A DNA stretch of 64,000 bases from Pseudomonas sp. N040 (GCF_015637705.1 NZ_JADOBE010000007.1:124001-188000); one strand, 5' to 3'. Shown: positions 29,892-39,919, counted from the stretch's first letter. Notes: generated by a model not told the origin, from the letters alone. Made by a program: numbers and translations.

Positions 29892-30443
29892 ATGACTTCA
29901 GGTTTCATGAATCGCAAGCAGTGCCTGCTTGCCCTGTTACTTGCCGGTTTGCCTGCAACACTGCCGGCGGCGGAAAAGACAATTTATGGCCTTAACGAAT
30001 ACGCGCTGGTGGCGGATATAAATGTCGAGGTTGCGGCAAAACTTGACACCGGCGCCAAGACGGCGTCGCTGAGCGCGCGCGACATTCAAAGGTTCAAGCG
30101 CAGCGGTGAACCCTGGGTGCGCTTTTATCTGGCCATTGATGACACACACCAGCACCCGATAGAAAAACCCCTTGCACGCATCAGCAAGATCAAGCGCCGT
30201 TCGGGCGATATCGACCCGGATGAAAGCAAATCCTATACTGCACGCCCTGTAATCGAACTGGATATCTGCATGGGCAAGACACTGCAAAGTGTTGAGGTCA
30301 ATCTCACCGATCGCAGCGCGTTCCAGTACCCACTCCTGATCGGCTCGGAAGCCTTGAAAAGCTTTTCCGCGCTGGTTGATCCAAGCCTGAAGTTTGCAGC
30401 AGGGAAACCTGACTGCAGCATTGCCGCCAACACCGCCGAGTAG
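29892..30443 (+). CDS. Secreted retropepsin-like (ATP-dependent zinc protease family) protein
   Basis: A 183-residue exported protein. A signal peptide covers about residues 1-27 (CLLALLLAGLPATLPAA), followed by a small domain with AAKLDTGAKTASLSA (LDTGAKT at 51-57), an Asp-Thr-Gly motif as in retropepsin-type aspartic proteases. The Pfam family is called a zinc protease, but no classical zinc motif is visible. A later LIGSEAL segment resembles the closing part of the fold. It stands five bases before an inactive transglutaminase-7TM gene and an ATP-grasp gene, the known three-gene arrangement. It may cut a peptide bond made or controlled by its partners; substrate unknown. ATG at 29907 is an alternative start. 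Confidence 0.85.
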   Translation: MTSGFMNRKQCLLALLLAGLPATLPAAEKTIYGLNEYALVADINVEVAAKLDTGAKTASLSARDIQRFKRSGEPWVRFYLAIDDTHQHPIEKPLARISKIKRRSGDIDPDESKSYTARPVIELDICMGKTLQSVEVNLTDRSAFQYPLLIGSEALKSFSALVDPSLKFAAGKPDCSIAANTAE

Positions 30444-30448
30444 AACCT

Positions 30449-31975
30449 ATGCGCGCCATCAATCTGCACCTGAAAATCCTCATCTTCGTACTCGTGACAC
30501 TGGGGATTGCGATCACGGCATACCAGATTCTGTACCTCGGCATACCGGTTACCGAGGCTGAAACCGATAGCCTGTGGAACATCGATGCCAAGGTCGAGTT
30601 CCAGGCAAACCCGCGCGATCCGGTCAAGGTGCAGATGTACATCCCGCCGCTTAACCAGAATTACGTCAGCCTCAATGAAAGTTTCGTGTCCAACAACTAC
30701 GGGGTCAGCATCAATCGGGCCGATGGCAATCGCCGGGTTACCTGGTCGGCACGGCGCGCCAGCGGCAATCAGACCCTGTATTACCGACTGGTCCTGACCA
30801 AACGCTTCAGCGACGAAAAATCGGGCATCAAAGGCCCGATTTTCCGCGAAAGCATCCCGGTCGAAGGGCCTGAAAAAGTCGCCGCAGAGGCGCTGCTGGC
30901 GCCTATTCGCCAACACTCGGCGGATGTGGAAACCTTTATCGGCGAAACCATCAAGCGGGTTAACAGCAGTGATGACAACGCCAAGACCCTGCTCGCCGGC
31001 GACAGTTCAGGCAACAAGAAAGCCAGCGTCATCGAACTTCTGCTCTCGATTGCCCACGTGCCGATGGAGCGCGTGCATACCATCCGCCTGAGCGCCGAGG
31101 GTGGCTCACAAACCCCGGAACTCTGGCTGCGCAGCTTCAACGGCAAGGAGTGGCTGTATTTCCATCCGGAAACCGGCGAACAGGGCCTGCCGAATGATCG
31201 CCTGGTCTGGTGGATCGGCGATAACGAGCTGATCAAGGTTGAAGGCGCGAAAAAGCCGCACGTCAGTTTCAGCATGAACAACAGCGAGATGAACGCGATT
31301 CGTCTTGCCAAACTGACCGATGCGAATACCAACGCAGGCTTTCTCGAATACTCCCTGTACAGCCTGCCGCTGGTTACTCAGCAGGCGTTCCAGATCATCC
31401 TGCTGATCCCGATCGGCGTGCTGGTGATCCTGGTGCTGCGCAACCTGATCGGTATCCAGACGCTGGGAACCTTCACCCCGGTGCTGATTTCGCTGGCCTT
31501 CCGGGAAACCCAGCTGGGCTTTGGCATCGTGCTGTTTACCCTGATCACGGCGCTGGGGCTGTCCTTGCGCTCCTACCTCGAGCACCTGAAATTGCAGATG
31601 CTGCCGCGCCTGTCGGTAGTCCTGACCTTTGTCGTCGTACTGATTGCCGCCATCAGCCTGTTCAGCCACAAGCTCGGCCTGGAGCGTGGCCTGTCGGTAG
31701 CGCTGTTCCCCATGGTGATCCTGACCATGACCATCGAGCGCATGTCGATCACCTGGGAAGAACGCGGCGGCAGCCATGCCATCAAGGTGGCGATTGGCAC
31801 CCTGGTGGCCGCCTCGCTGGCCTTCCTGCTGATGAGTATTCCTGAACTGGCCTACTTCATCTTCACCTTCCCGGCAGTGCTGATGATTCTGGTTGGGTTC
31901 ATGCTGGCGATGGGCCGCTACCGCGGTTATCGCCTGACCGAACTGTTCCGCTTCAAAGCCTTTCTCAAGGATTAG
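30449..31975 (+). CDS. Inactive transglutaminase domain fused to a seven-helix membrane domain
   Basis: A 508-residue inner-membrane protein. One N-terminal membrane helix (about 8-29) leads into a periplasmic region of about 280 residues related to transglutaminase/cysteine-protease folds but without a recognisable catalytic Cys-His-Asp set. Then come about seven hydrophobic helices (about 310-500: QQAFQIILLIPIGVLVILVL; LFTLITALGLSL; LSVVLTFVVVLIAAISLF; VAIGTLVAASLAFLLMSI; FIFTFPAVLMILVGFML). This matches the paired families described as inactive transglutaminase with TM domains. It likely acts as a scaffold or sensor between the exported protease and the cytosolic ATP-grasp protein, which starts three bases after its stop. 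Confidence 0.85.
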   Translation: MRAINLHLKILIFVLVTLGIAITAYQILYLGIPVTEAETDSLWNIDAKVEFQANPRDPVKVQMYIPPLNQNYVSLNESFVSNNYGVSINRADGNRRVTWSARRASGNQTLYYRLVLTKRFSDEKSGIKGPIFRESIPVEGPEKVAAEALLAPIRQHSADVETFIGETIKRVNSSDDNAKTLLAGDSSGNKKASVIELLLSIAHVPMERVHTIRLSAEGGSQTPELWLRSFNGKEWLYFHPETGEQGLPNDRLVWWIGDNELIKVEGAKKPHVSFSMNNSEMNAIRLAKLTDANTNAGFLEYSLYSLPLVTQQAFQIILLIPIGVLVILVLRNLIGIQTLGTFTPVLISLAFRETQLGFGIVLFTLITALGLSLRSYLEHLKLQMLPRLSVVLTFVVVLIAAISLFSHKLGLERGLSVALFPMVILTMTIERMSITWEERGGSHAIKVAIGTLVAASLAFLLMSIPELAYFIFTFPAVLMILVGFMLAMGRYRGYRLTELFRFKAFLKD

Positions 31976-31978
31976 GCC

Positions 31979-32965
31979 ATGATCGGTTTGATTAAGACCT
32001 GGAAGGACCTCCACGCCAAGGGAATCATGGGTATCAACCGGCGCAACGCGGACTATGTGCTCAAGTACAACAAGCGCAGCCTGTACCCTATCGTGGACGA
32101 CAAGATCATCACCAAGATGCGCGCCATCGAGGCCGGCATCCATGTTCCGGAAATGTATGGCGTCATTGAAACCGAGAAGCAGATCGAAAAGTTCGACGAG
32201 ATCATCGGTGACCGCAATGACTTCGTCATCAAGCCGGCGCAAGGCGCCGGTGGCGATGGCATCCTGGTGATCGCCGACCGCTTCGAAGGCAATTTCAAGA
32301 CGGTATCCGGCAAGATCATCACCCACGACGAGATCGAGTATCAGCTTTCCAGCATCCTCACCGGCCTCTATTCGCTGGGCGGCCATCGTGACCGCGCCCT
32401 GATCGAGTACCGCGTAACCCCTGACCAGATCTTCAAGAGCATCAGCTATGAAGGCGTACCGGACATCCGCATCATCGTGCTGATGGGTTATCCGGTGATG
32501 GCCATGCTGCGACTGCCTACCCGCCAATCGGGTGGCAAGGCCAACCTGCACCAGGGCGCCATTGGTGTCGGCGTGGATCTGGCCACGGGGCTTACCCTGC
32601 GTGGCACCTGGCTGAACAGGAAGATCAGCAAGCATCCTGACACCGGCAATGCCGTCGATGGCGTACAGCTGCCGGACTGGGACGGCTTCATGAAGCTGGC
32701 TGCCGGCTGTTATGAGTTGTGCGGCTTGGGTTATATCGGCGTCGACATGGTGCTGGATCAGGACAAGGGGCCGATGATTCTGGAACTCAACGCCAGGCCC
32801 GGCCTGAACATTCAGATCGCCAATGACGCCGGACTTTTCCATCGCTGCCATGCGGTCGAGCACCGACTGGCCGAGCTCAAGGAAAAAGGCATCGTCGAAA
32901 GTCCCGAAGAGCGCGTGAAGTTTGCTCAGGAACTTTTCGGCCATGTGCCGAAAGTCTCCGCCTGA
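31979..32965 (+). CDS. ATP-grasp protein, alpha-L-glutamate ligase-like
   Basis: A 328-residue cytosolic ATP-grasp protein related to RimK-type ligases, which join amino acids to a carboxylate using ATP. The ATP-binding part FVIKPAQGAGGDG is at 82-94, the central DIRIIV at 162-167, and the metal-binding LELNARPGLNIQIAN at 268-282, so the active site looks intact. The N-terminal GIMGINRRNADYVLKYN is typical of this subgroup. Third gene of a tight operon. By comparative genomics such proteins are predicted to add glutamate or a similar amino acid to a peptide or small molecule; the real substrate is unknown to me. A terminator follows. Confidence 0.87.
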   Translation: MIGLIKTWKDLHAKGIMGINRRNADYVLKYNKRSLYPIVDDKIITKMRAIEAGIHVPEMYGVIETEKQIEKFDEIIGDRNDFVIKPAQGAGGDGILVIADRFEGNFKTVSGKIITHDEIEYQLSSILTGLYSLGGHRDRALIEYRVTPDQIFKSISYEGVPDIRIIVLMGYPVMAMLRLPTRQSGGKANLHQGAIGVGVDLATGLTLRGTWLNRKISKHPDTGNAVDGVQLPDWDGFMKLAAGCYELCGLGYIGVDMVLDQDKGPMILELNARPGLNIQIANDAGLFHRCHAVEHRLAELKEKGIVESPEERVKFAQELFGHVPKVSA

Positions 32966-32984
32966 GTAGCTGCCCGCACTTCAC

Positions 32985-33009
32985 AACCCGGCAGGTTTGC
33001 CGGGTTTTT
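32985..33009 (+). terminator. Rho-independent terminator after the ATP-grasp gene
   Basis: Stem AACCCGGCA (32985-32993) and TGCCGGGTT (32998-33006) with a four-base loop, followed by TTTTTC and more T. It ends the protease/transglutaminase/ATP-grasp transcript before pabB. Confidence 0.9.
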
Positions 33010-33069
33010 CTTTTAGACGGCAGGGCATGCCGTCTACAATCGCTTATTGATCCCGCCTGACCGTTGCTC

Positions 33070-34413
33070 ATGTCCGTCTGCACCATTCACTCACTGACCT
33101 ATCGTACCGATCCGGCCGACTATTTCGGTCGCGTGCATCAGGCGAACGGTGCTGTGCTGCTGGACGCTGGCCGGCCCGTAGCCGAACGCGGCCGTTTTGA
33201 CATCATCAGTGCCTGGCCAGAGCAGCAGTTGCAGCCAGATGCTGACGAAAGTGCCCGCGACTTCCTCCAACGCCTGCGCGAGTCGGTTGCCGCCCTGGGT
33301 TCTGCTGAGGTTCCGGACGGCCATGAGCTACCCTTTGCCGGCGGCCTGATTGGCTATCTGTCCTACGACTTCGGCCGCCGCCTGGAGCGCATCGAGAACA
33401 TCGCTGTCGATGACCTGCACCTGCCGGATGCGTGCTTTGGCCTGTATGCCTGGGCGCTGATCAGTGACCACCTGCAGCAGACCAGCCAGCTGGTTTTTCA
33501 TCCGGCTCTGCCTGCCGGGAAGCGCGGCGACCTGCTGCAGCTGTTTTCTCAAGCAGACGCTGCCGCTGCAGGCAGCTTCAGCCTTTGCAGCGCGTTTCAG
33601 GCCAATCTTGACCAGCAGGCCTATCACGCCGCATTCAGCAAGATCCGCCAGTACATAGAGGCAGGGGACTGCTATCAGGTGAATTTCACCCAGCGTTTCC
33701 AGGCCAGCTGTAGCGGCGATCCACTGACTGCTTACCAGGCATTGCGCAGCGCCTGCCCTACCCCGTTTGCCGCTTATCTGGCATTACCAGACTCCGGCGC
33801 CATTCTGAGTCTCTCTCCCGAGCGCTTTCTGCAGGTCAGCCAGGGCCGGGTCGAAACACGCCCGATCAAGGGCACCCGTGCACGCGGCAGATCCGCCAGT
33901 GACGACCTGCACCTGGCCGATGAACTGCTGAACAGCCCTAAAGACCGTGCCGAAAACCTGATGATTGTCGATCTGCTGCGCAATGACCTGGGCCGCAGTT
34001 GCGCCACCGGTTCGGTACAGGTGCCCGAACTGTTTGCGCTGGAGAGTTATCCGAACGTGCACCACCTGGTGAGCAGCATCACCGGGCAACTATCACCCGG
34101 CAAAGATGCGCTGGATCTGTTGGCCGGCAGCTTCCCGGGAGGGTCGATCACTGGCGCCCCGAAGATCCGGGCCATGCAGATCATCGAGGAACTCGAACCC
34201 ACGCGCCGTTCGATCTACTGCGGATCGATCCTGTACCTGGATGTACGTGGCGAAATGGACAGCTCCATCGCCATCCGCAGCCTGCTGGTGAAGGATGGCA
34301 CCGTCAGCTGCTGGGGTGGTGGCGGCATCGTGGCCGACTCCGACTGGCAGGCCGAGTACCGCGAGTCGATCACCAAGGTAAAGGTCCTACTGGATACCCT
34401 GGAAAACCTTTGA
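33070..34413 (+). CDS. pabB: Aminodeoxychorismate synthase component I
   Basis: Makes 4-amino-4-deoxychorismate from chorismate and ammonia for folate. The 447-residue chorismate-binding enzyme carries PIKGT at 265-269, with lysine 267, which marks PabB against the PIAGT of anthranilate synthase TrpE. Other family segments are GDCYQVNFTQRF, SPERFL, AENLMIVDLLRNDLGR, and GGSITGAPKIRAMQIIEELEP. TTG at 33064 could add two residues; ATG at 33070 is preferred. The gene is followed by a strong hairpin and the convergent thrH, the order known in P. aeruginosa. Confidence 0.94.
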   Translation: MSVCTIHSLTYRTDPADYFGRVHQANGAVLLDAGRPVAERGRFDIISAWPEQQLQPDADESARDFLQRLRESVAALGSAEVPDGHELPFAGGLIGYLSYDFGRRLERIENIAVDDLHLPDACFGLYAWALISDHLQQTSQLVFHPALPAGKRGDLLQLFSQADAAAAGSFSLCSAFQANLDQQAYHAAFSKIRQYIEAGDCYQVNFTQRFQASCSGDPLTAYQALRSACPTPFAAYLALPDSGAILSLSPERFLQVSQGRVETRPIKGTRARGRSASDDLHLADELLNSPKDRAENLMIVDLLRNDLGRSCATGSVQVPELFALESYPNVHHLVSSITGQLSPGKDALDLLAGSFPGGSITGAPKIRAMQIIEELEPTRRSIYCGSILYLDVRGEMDSSIAIRSLLVKDGTVSCWGGGGIVADSDWQAEYRESITKVKVLLDTLENL

Positions 34414-34427
34414 GCTGCAACTGCACC

Positions 34428-34459
34428 CAGCCCGCGCCGGAGACTTCCGGCGCGGGCTG
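34428..34459. terminator. Hairpin between convergent pabB and thrH
   Basis: Perfect 14-base stem CAGCCCGCGCCGGA (34428-34441) and TCCGGCGCGGGCTG (34446-34459) with loop GACT. It is very GC-rich and has no T-run; as a barrier between convergent transcripts it probably acts in both directions. Confidence 0.65.
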
Positions 34460-34474
34460 GCGAAGAGACGCTGA

Positions 34475-35092
34475 CTAGAGGCTGAGTTCGCGGCTGGAAG
34501 CCTTGAGGAACTCCTGCTTGAGCTCTGCAAAGGTATGCACCGCCGGGAATTGCGGAAACTCGCGAATCACATTCTCCGGAGCGTGGAACAGGATTCCGGC
34601 ATGGGCTTCGGCCAGCATGGTGGTGTCGTTATACGAGTCACCTGCAGCAATTACCCGGTAATACAGGCTTTTCAGTGCCACTACCGACTGCCGCTTGGGA
34701 TCCCGCTGGCGCAACTGGTAACTGACCACCCGGTCGGTCTCATCGGTTATCAAGCGGTGGCACAGCAGGGTCGGAAACCCCAACTGGCGCATCAACGGCT
34801 GGGAAAACTCGTAGAAAGTGTCGGAGAGAATGACTACCTGAAAGCGCTCACGCAGCCAGTTGACGAATTCCAGCGCGCCTTCCAGCGGCTTCAGGGTGGC
34901 AATCACTGCCTGTATATCCGCGAGCTTGAGACCGTGTTCATCGAGGATGCGCAAGCGCTGCTTCATCAGCACGTCATAGTCGGGAATATCCCGGGTAGTC
35001 GCCTTGAGCGATTCGATTCCGGTTTTTTCGGCAAAGGCGATCCAGATTTCCGGAACCAGCACACCTTCGAGGTCGAGACAGGCGATTTCCAC
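34475..35092 (-). CDS. thrH: Phosphoserine/homoserine phosphotransferase ThrH
   Basis: HAD-superfamily enzyme that acts as phosphoserine phosphatase and can pass the phosphate to homoserine. The first HAD motif is DLEGV (Asp7, Glu9), followed by VVILSDTFYEF and the C-terminal VIAAGDSYNDTTMLAEA. GTG at 35092, nine bases after GAGG, gives 205 residues as in characterised ThrH; the open frame upstream to 35158 is not needed. It is convergent with pabB and divergent from cysH. Confidence 0.94.
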   Translation of the reverse strand: MEIACLDLEGVLVPEIWIAFAEKTGIESLKATTRDIPDYDVLMKQRLRILDEHGLKLADIQAVIATLKPLEGALEFVNWLRERFQVVILSDTFYEFSQPLMRQLGFPTLLCHRLITDETDRVVSYQLRQRDPKRQSVVALKSLYYRVIAAGDSYNDTTMLAEAHAGILFHAPENVIREFPQFPAVHTFAELKQEFLKASSRELSL

Positions 35093-35269
35093 GAGAGCAT
35101 CCTCGGTTGTTTTATGAAGGCGGCACTCTAACGACTCGCCGCGCAGGCTGCAATCCATGCGCGTCGGGGATCAGGCATGCCTGCAACAAGTGCTCCGCCT
35201 GCGCCTGTGGTTTTGGTAAGATTCAAGAACCAAAGCGCCCAACGATAGCCTGATCCGGAAACCCGCCTG

Positions 35270-36004
35270 ATGAACCCAGCCATTGACGTTGCCACCCTGG
35301 CCAGCACTTATGCGGGCAAGTCCCCGCAGGAGATACTGAAACTCGCTTTCGAGCTGTTTGGCGACGATCTGTGGATTTCCTTCAGCGGCGCCGAAGATGT
35401 CGTGCTCGTCGACATGGCGTGGAAGCTCAACAAGCAGGTCAAGGTTTTCACCCTGGATACCGGTCGCCTGCACCCCGAGACGTACCGGTTTATCGACCAG
35501 GTGCGCACGCACTATGGCATTGCCATCGAGGTACTCTCGCCCGACCCGGTCAAGCTTGAACCCATGGTCAGGGAGAAGGGCCTGTTCAGCTTCTATAAGG
35601 ACGGTCACGGCGAGTGCTGCGGCATTCGCAAGATTGCCCCGCTCAAACGCAAACTGAGTACCGTCAAGGCCTGGGCAAGTGGGCAGCGGCGCGACCAGAG
35701 CCCCGGGACGCGCAGCCAAGTGGCTGTTTTCGAGGTCGATACGGCTTTCTCTGCGCCGGATCGGCCCTTGTACAAGTTCAACCCGCTGGCACAGATGAGC
35801 AGCGAAGAGGTTTGGGCCTACATTCGCATGCTTGAACTGCCGTACAACAGCCTGCACGATCGCGGTTTTGTCAGTATTGGCTGCGAACCCTGCACCCGTC
35901 CGGTATTACCCAATCAGCATGAACGCGAAGGACGCTGGTGGTGGGAGGAAGCAACGCAGAAGGAATGCGGTCTGCACGCCGGCAATCTGATCGCCAAGGG
36001 CTGA
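35270..36004 (+). CDS. cysH: Phosphoadenylyl/adenylyl-sulfate reductase
   Basis: Reduces activated sulfate to sulfite in cysteine synthesis. The 244-residue protein has the PP-loop segment [26 protein letters not shown], a cysteine pair (Cys116-Cys117 in ECCGIRK) and Cys205/Cys208 in CEPC, which together bind a 4Fe-4S cluster. The catalytic Cys233 is in ECGLH. The cluster cysteines mark it as the APS-reducing type found in Pseudomonas rather than the enteric PAPS reductase. It converges with cysB, the regulator of sulfur assimilation, which is likely to control it. Confidence 0.95.
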   Translation: MNPAIDVATLASTYAGKSPQEILKLAFELFGDDLWISFSGAEDVVLVDMAWKLNKQVKVFTLDTGRLHPETYRFIDQVRTHYGIAIEVLSPDPVKLEPMVREKGLFSFYKDGHGECCGIRKIAPLKRKLSTVKAWASGQRRDQSPGTRSQVAVFEVDTAFSAPDRPLYKFNPLAQMSSEEVWAYIRMLELPYNSLHDRGFVSIGCEPCTRPVLPNQHEREGRWWWEEATQKECGLHAGNLIAKG

Positions 36005-36009
36005 CAGAC

Positions 36010-36041
36010 AGCAAAAGGCCGGGGAAACCGGGCCTTTTGCT
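36010..36041. terminator. Bidirectional terminator between cysH and cysB
   Basis: Stem AGCAAAAGGCC (36010-36020) and GGCCTTTTGCT (36031-36041) with a ten-base loop. The A and T tracts inside the stem allow use from both sides, and it lies between two convergent genes. Confidence 0.8.
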
Positions 36042-36057
36042 GCAGTATCAGGCTCAA

Positions 36058-37041
<984 letters not shown>

Positions 37042-37146
37042 TCAAGATGGATGGCCGCAGCATCGGGTGGCGACTTGGTTTTATAACCAGATGGATGGTC
37101 AGCTATTCAAATTTAGTCGATTTATCCAAGTTTGCCCATTTTTTGA

Positions 37147-37647
37147 TCAACTATCCATCCACCCGCGATGTTGCAGCATCGGAATCAAATACACAGGAAC
37201 CACAGAGAGCTGGATCAGACGTGAGGCAGTTCGCCCCAGGGACGACTCCAGGGCCGCGCCATGGCTATGGCTGCCGATAACCAGCAGCTGGGCATTCAAC
37301 CGGTTAATTTCATCCAGCACGACCTGGGGCGGGTCGCCTTGCACTACGTTGACTGAAGCAATCAGCCCGAGGTCAGCCTGCGCGTCACCCAACTCCTCAC
37401 GAAAACTCTCGTAGACACGCTGCTTGATACTGGCCATGACATTGGCCAGGCCTTTGTCACGCAGTTGCTGCAGCGAGTCATCATCCAGATAGGTCTGCAA
37501 AACCGACTCGGCAAACAGGCCAAAAGGCTCGACTGCATGGATCACGTGCAGTCGAGCCCCGAATGCGCGGGTCAGCGCCAGCGCATGTTGCAGCACATAG
37601 GATGAATAGAGCCCCAGATCGGTGGCATAGAGAATCGAGCGGATCAC
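37147..37647 (-). CDS. Universal stress protein family protein
   Basis: A 166-residue UspA-fold protein: SILYATDLGLYSSYVLQHALALTRAFGARLHVIHAVEP at the start (as a span), a charged central helix, and VIGSHSHGAALESSLGRTASRLIQLSVVPVYLIP. This last part is a G-x-H-x-G then G-rich-S/T nucleotide-binding signature somewhat shifted from the classic GSxGxSG. ATP binding is therefore possible but not certain. A similar gene follows cysB in P. aeruginosa. No function beyond stress tolerance can be suggested. Confidence 0.88.
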   Translation of the reverse strand: MIRSILYATDLGLYSSYVLQHALALTRAFGARLHVIHAVEPFGLFAESVLQTYLDDDSLQQLRDKGLANVMASIKQRVYESFREELGDAQADLGLIASVNVVQGDPPQVVLDEINRLNAQLLVIGSHSHGAALESSLGRTASRLIQLSVVPVYLIPMLQHRGWMDS

Positions 37648-37733
37648 GCAGCTTCCTCATAACCGCGAATACGGCATATTTTGAGCTTAGAAGCTGTTTC
37701 ACAGATCAGCGAGAGGGGATTGCACCTGCCCGA

Positions 37734-38639
37734 TCAGCACGGCGTTTCGTTACTCACACCATGCGGTACATGGCCGGTTGCCACGACATCCCGGGCCTTC
37801 TCGCAGTGACCGGCCTGGTCATCGAAGAACACGTCGGCCGCAAACGCCTCGAGAAAGGCGGCCTTGTCCAGGCCACCCAGAAACAGCGACTCATCCAGCC
37901 GAATGTTCCAGTCACGCAACGTGCGAATCACCCGCTCATGGGCGGGAGCCGAGCGGGCCGTGACCAGCGCGGTGCGAATCGGGCACTGCTCCTCCGGAAA
38001 TTCCCGCTGCAGCAGGTTGAGCGCCGCCAGAAAAGGCTTGAATGGTCCGCCCCCGAGCGGCTCGCGTGCGGCTTCGCGCTCATGGGCCTGAAATGCTGCC
38101 AGCCCGCCGCTTTGGTAGACCCGCTCGGAGTCATCGGCAAACAGCACGGCATCGCCATCGAAGGCAATACGCAGCTCATTGCTGGCTGCACGGCGCGGAC
38201 CGCCGGAAAGGATCGTGGCGGCGGCAAAACCGGCGTCCAGCGCGCTGCGCACGTCCTCGGCATGGGTAGACAGGAACAGATGGCAGCCGAATGCAGCCAG
38301 ATATGGGTATGGACTGCGGCCCCCGACAAAGGCTGCCCGCGAGATCGCCAGGCCGTAGTGCTGGATCGAGTTGAACACCCGCAGTCCGGTATCGGCACTG
38401 TTACGCGAAACCAGAATCACCTCAACCCGTTGCTGGCCCAGGGAATCATTCAGCGACAGCAGTTTTTCCACCAACGGATAGGCATCACCCTGGGCAAGTA
38501 TCTCCTCCTCATGCTCAATCTGATATTGACGATAGGCTTCAACACCCTGCGTCTCGTAAATCCGGTGGCTTTCACTCAGGTCCAGCAAGGCCCGCGAAGA
38601 AATGGCCAGCACCAGCTTGTCACCCAATCCCTTGCTCAT
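37734..38639 (-). CDS. 5'-nucleotidase family protein
   Basis: A 301-residue cytosolic protein of the bacterial 5'-nucleotidase family (Pfam 5-nucleotidase). Visible are LVLAISSRALLDLSESHRIYE, VEVILVSRNSADTGLRVFNSI, RAAFVGGRSPYPYL and AFDGDAVLFADDSERVY, with the aspartates of a HAD-like site. It likely removes phosphate from nucleoside monophosphates; substrate preference cannot be read. Its ATG overlaps the panE stop by four bases, so the two are translationally coupled. Confidence 0.85.
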   Translation of the reverse strand: MSKGLGDKLVLAISSRALLDLSESHRIYETQGVEAYRQYQIEHEEEILAQGDAYPLVEKLLSLNDSLGQQRVEVILVSRNSADTGLRVFNSIQHYGLAISRAAFVGGRSPYPYLAAFGCHLFLSTHAEDVRSALDAGFAAATILSGGPRRAASNELRIAFDGDAVLFADDSERVYQSGGLAAFQAHEREAAREPLGGGPFKPFLAALNLLQREFPEEQCPIRTALVTARSAPAHERVIRTLRDWNIRLDESLFLGGLDKAAFLEAFAADVFFDDQAGHCEKARDVVATGHVPHGVSNETPC

Positions 38640-39607
38640 TGTGCTGCCTCCACGCGATTGCGCTGATCGAGAAAACTAAGCGTCTGCAGGAGCATCTGCA
38701 GGCGTGGGAGAGCACAACCTGCCGCTGCGGCGGCAGCCAGGGGTGTCATATAGATGGCCTTGAGCTCAAGGGGCCGGCGCAGGCTGAAGTCGTGGTACAT
38801 GCTGGGCAGATAGTCGGGCATCCGATCGGTCGACTTCATCACCCGCTCCGCGTAAGCATCCGGCAACGCATGGCCACAGGCGGCCGCCGCATGGACAACC
38901 TCCTGCATCAGTGCCTGCACCAGCTCTCGCGAGTGTGGATTGCCCATCAGGGCAGTGGTTCCGGCATTCAGCACCACGGACAAACCGTTAAAGGGCACAT
39001 TCCACACCAGTTTTTGCCAGCGCCCCTGTTCAAGGTTGCTCAAGACAGTCGATTCAAGGCCGGCATGGCGAAACAGTGCAGCCCCCGCCTCCAGCATGGC
39101 TTGCCGCGAGGCCTGGTCGGCTGCCGGACCAGAGTGATAGCCGAGGCTCAGCATGCCCTGGGACTGGTGCACGATACGCCCTAGAGCGCCCCGGTGGATG
39201 CAAATGAAGCACAGCCCGCCGAACAGATGCAGTGAGTCATCCAGCCCGGGGCGCAGCTCATCCTCAACCCCGAGACCGTTCTGCAGGAGGATCACCCTGG
39301 CCCCGGTGGCTGCTGCCTGGTTGATCAGTGGTGCCAGCGCTGCATTGCTGGAGCTTTTGGCCGCCACCAGCAGCCAGTCGCATTGGGGCATGTCCGCCAC
39401 ATCGCGGTAGACCTGGGCCGGATGCAAATCCAGCGACCCGTGCAGCGCACTATCGATATGCAGGCCCTGCTCGCGGACAATGGCGTAATCGCTTCGCAGC
39501 AAGAAGTGCACGTCATATCCGGCCCTGGCCAGCATCAGTCCATAAAAACCACCAATAGCCCCTGCACCTATGACGCCGATACGCGGGGTTGAGACGGAAC
39601 GTCGCAT
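38636..39607 (-). CDS. panE: 2-dehydropantoate 2-reductase family protein
   Basis: NADPH-dependent ketopantoate reductase family (ApbA/PanE), normally a step to pantothenate. N-terminal dinucleotide fold GVIGAGAIGGFYGLMLARAG, then ILLQNGLGVEDEL and the C-terminal helical domain with QKLVWNVPFNGLSVVLNAGT, which holds the catalytic lysine and asparagine of the family. ATG at 39607 is preceded by GAGGA; a GTG one codon earlier is less likely. 323 residues. Genomes often have several paralogues, so the pantothenate role is probable, not proven. Confidence 0.87.
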   Translation of the reverse strand: MRRSVSTPRIGVIGAGAIGGFYGLMLARAGYDVHFLLRSDYAIVREQGLHIDSALHGSLDLHPAQVYRDVADMPQCDWLLVAAKSSSNAALAPLINQAAATGARVILLQNGLGVEDELRPGLDDSLHLFGGLCFICIHRGALGRIVHQSQGMLSLGYHSGPAADQASRQAMLEAGAALFRHAGLESTVLSNLEQGRWQKLVWNVPFNGLSVVLNAGTTALMGNPHSRELVQALMQEVVHAAAACGHALPDAYAERVMKSTDRMPDYLPSMYHDFSLRRPLELKAIYMTPLAAAAAAGCALPRLQMLLQTLSFLDQRNRVEAAQ

Positions 39608-39919
39608 CACAAAATCCTCAGTCTGGCGTGCCTAAAAATGATTTGACCTGCATACGACAACCGCACGGCTGATTGGAGCAGCTCGCCCGGCTTGATGAAG
39701 CCGGCGAGAGAACAATAACAGTCCTGGCTGGCCGATTTAACCGGAAACGCCGGGTCATCGGCATCAACTTCCAGATTTCCAGTGCTTCACCATTGTCGAG
39801 TCGGCGCTTAACGCGCTAAGGTTCCGGTTCCTCGCTTGGCTGTTCAAGTTTCGCTTGGCGGCAAAGCCCTAGCGACTCCGATCCTGCGATCCAATTACCC
39901 TTACCTGATGACTAGCACG
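39608..39919. other. Divergent intergenic region panE / DAHP synthase
   Basis: About 310 bases without a convincing gene. It holds a stem-loop CTCGCCCGGCTT (39682-39693) and AAGCCGGCGAG (39698-39708, one bulged base) and a smaller CTTAACGCGCTAAG palindrome near 39808-39821. The DAHP synthase frame stays open back to a TTG at 39836, but that part has no ribosome site and no family similarity. No clear promoter pair was found by eye. Confidence 0.4.

Noticed and set aside
31106..32944. Open frame of 612 codons on the minus strand
   Set aside because: Antisense to the transglutaminase-like and ATP-grasp genes, both of which have clear motifs.
33070..34413. Anthranilate synthase TrpE as identity of this gene
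   Set aside because: The PIKGT motif with lysine and the neighbouring thrH mark it as PabB.
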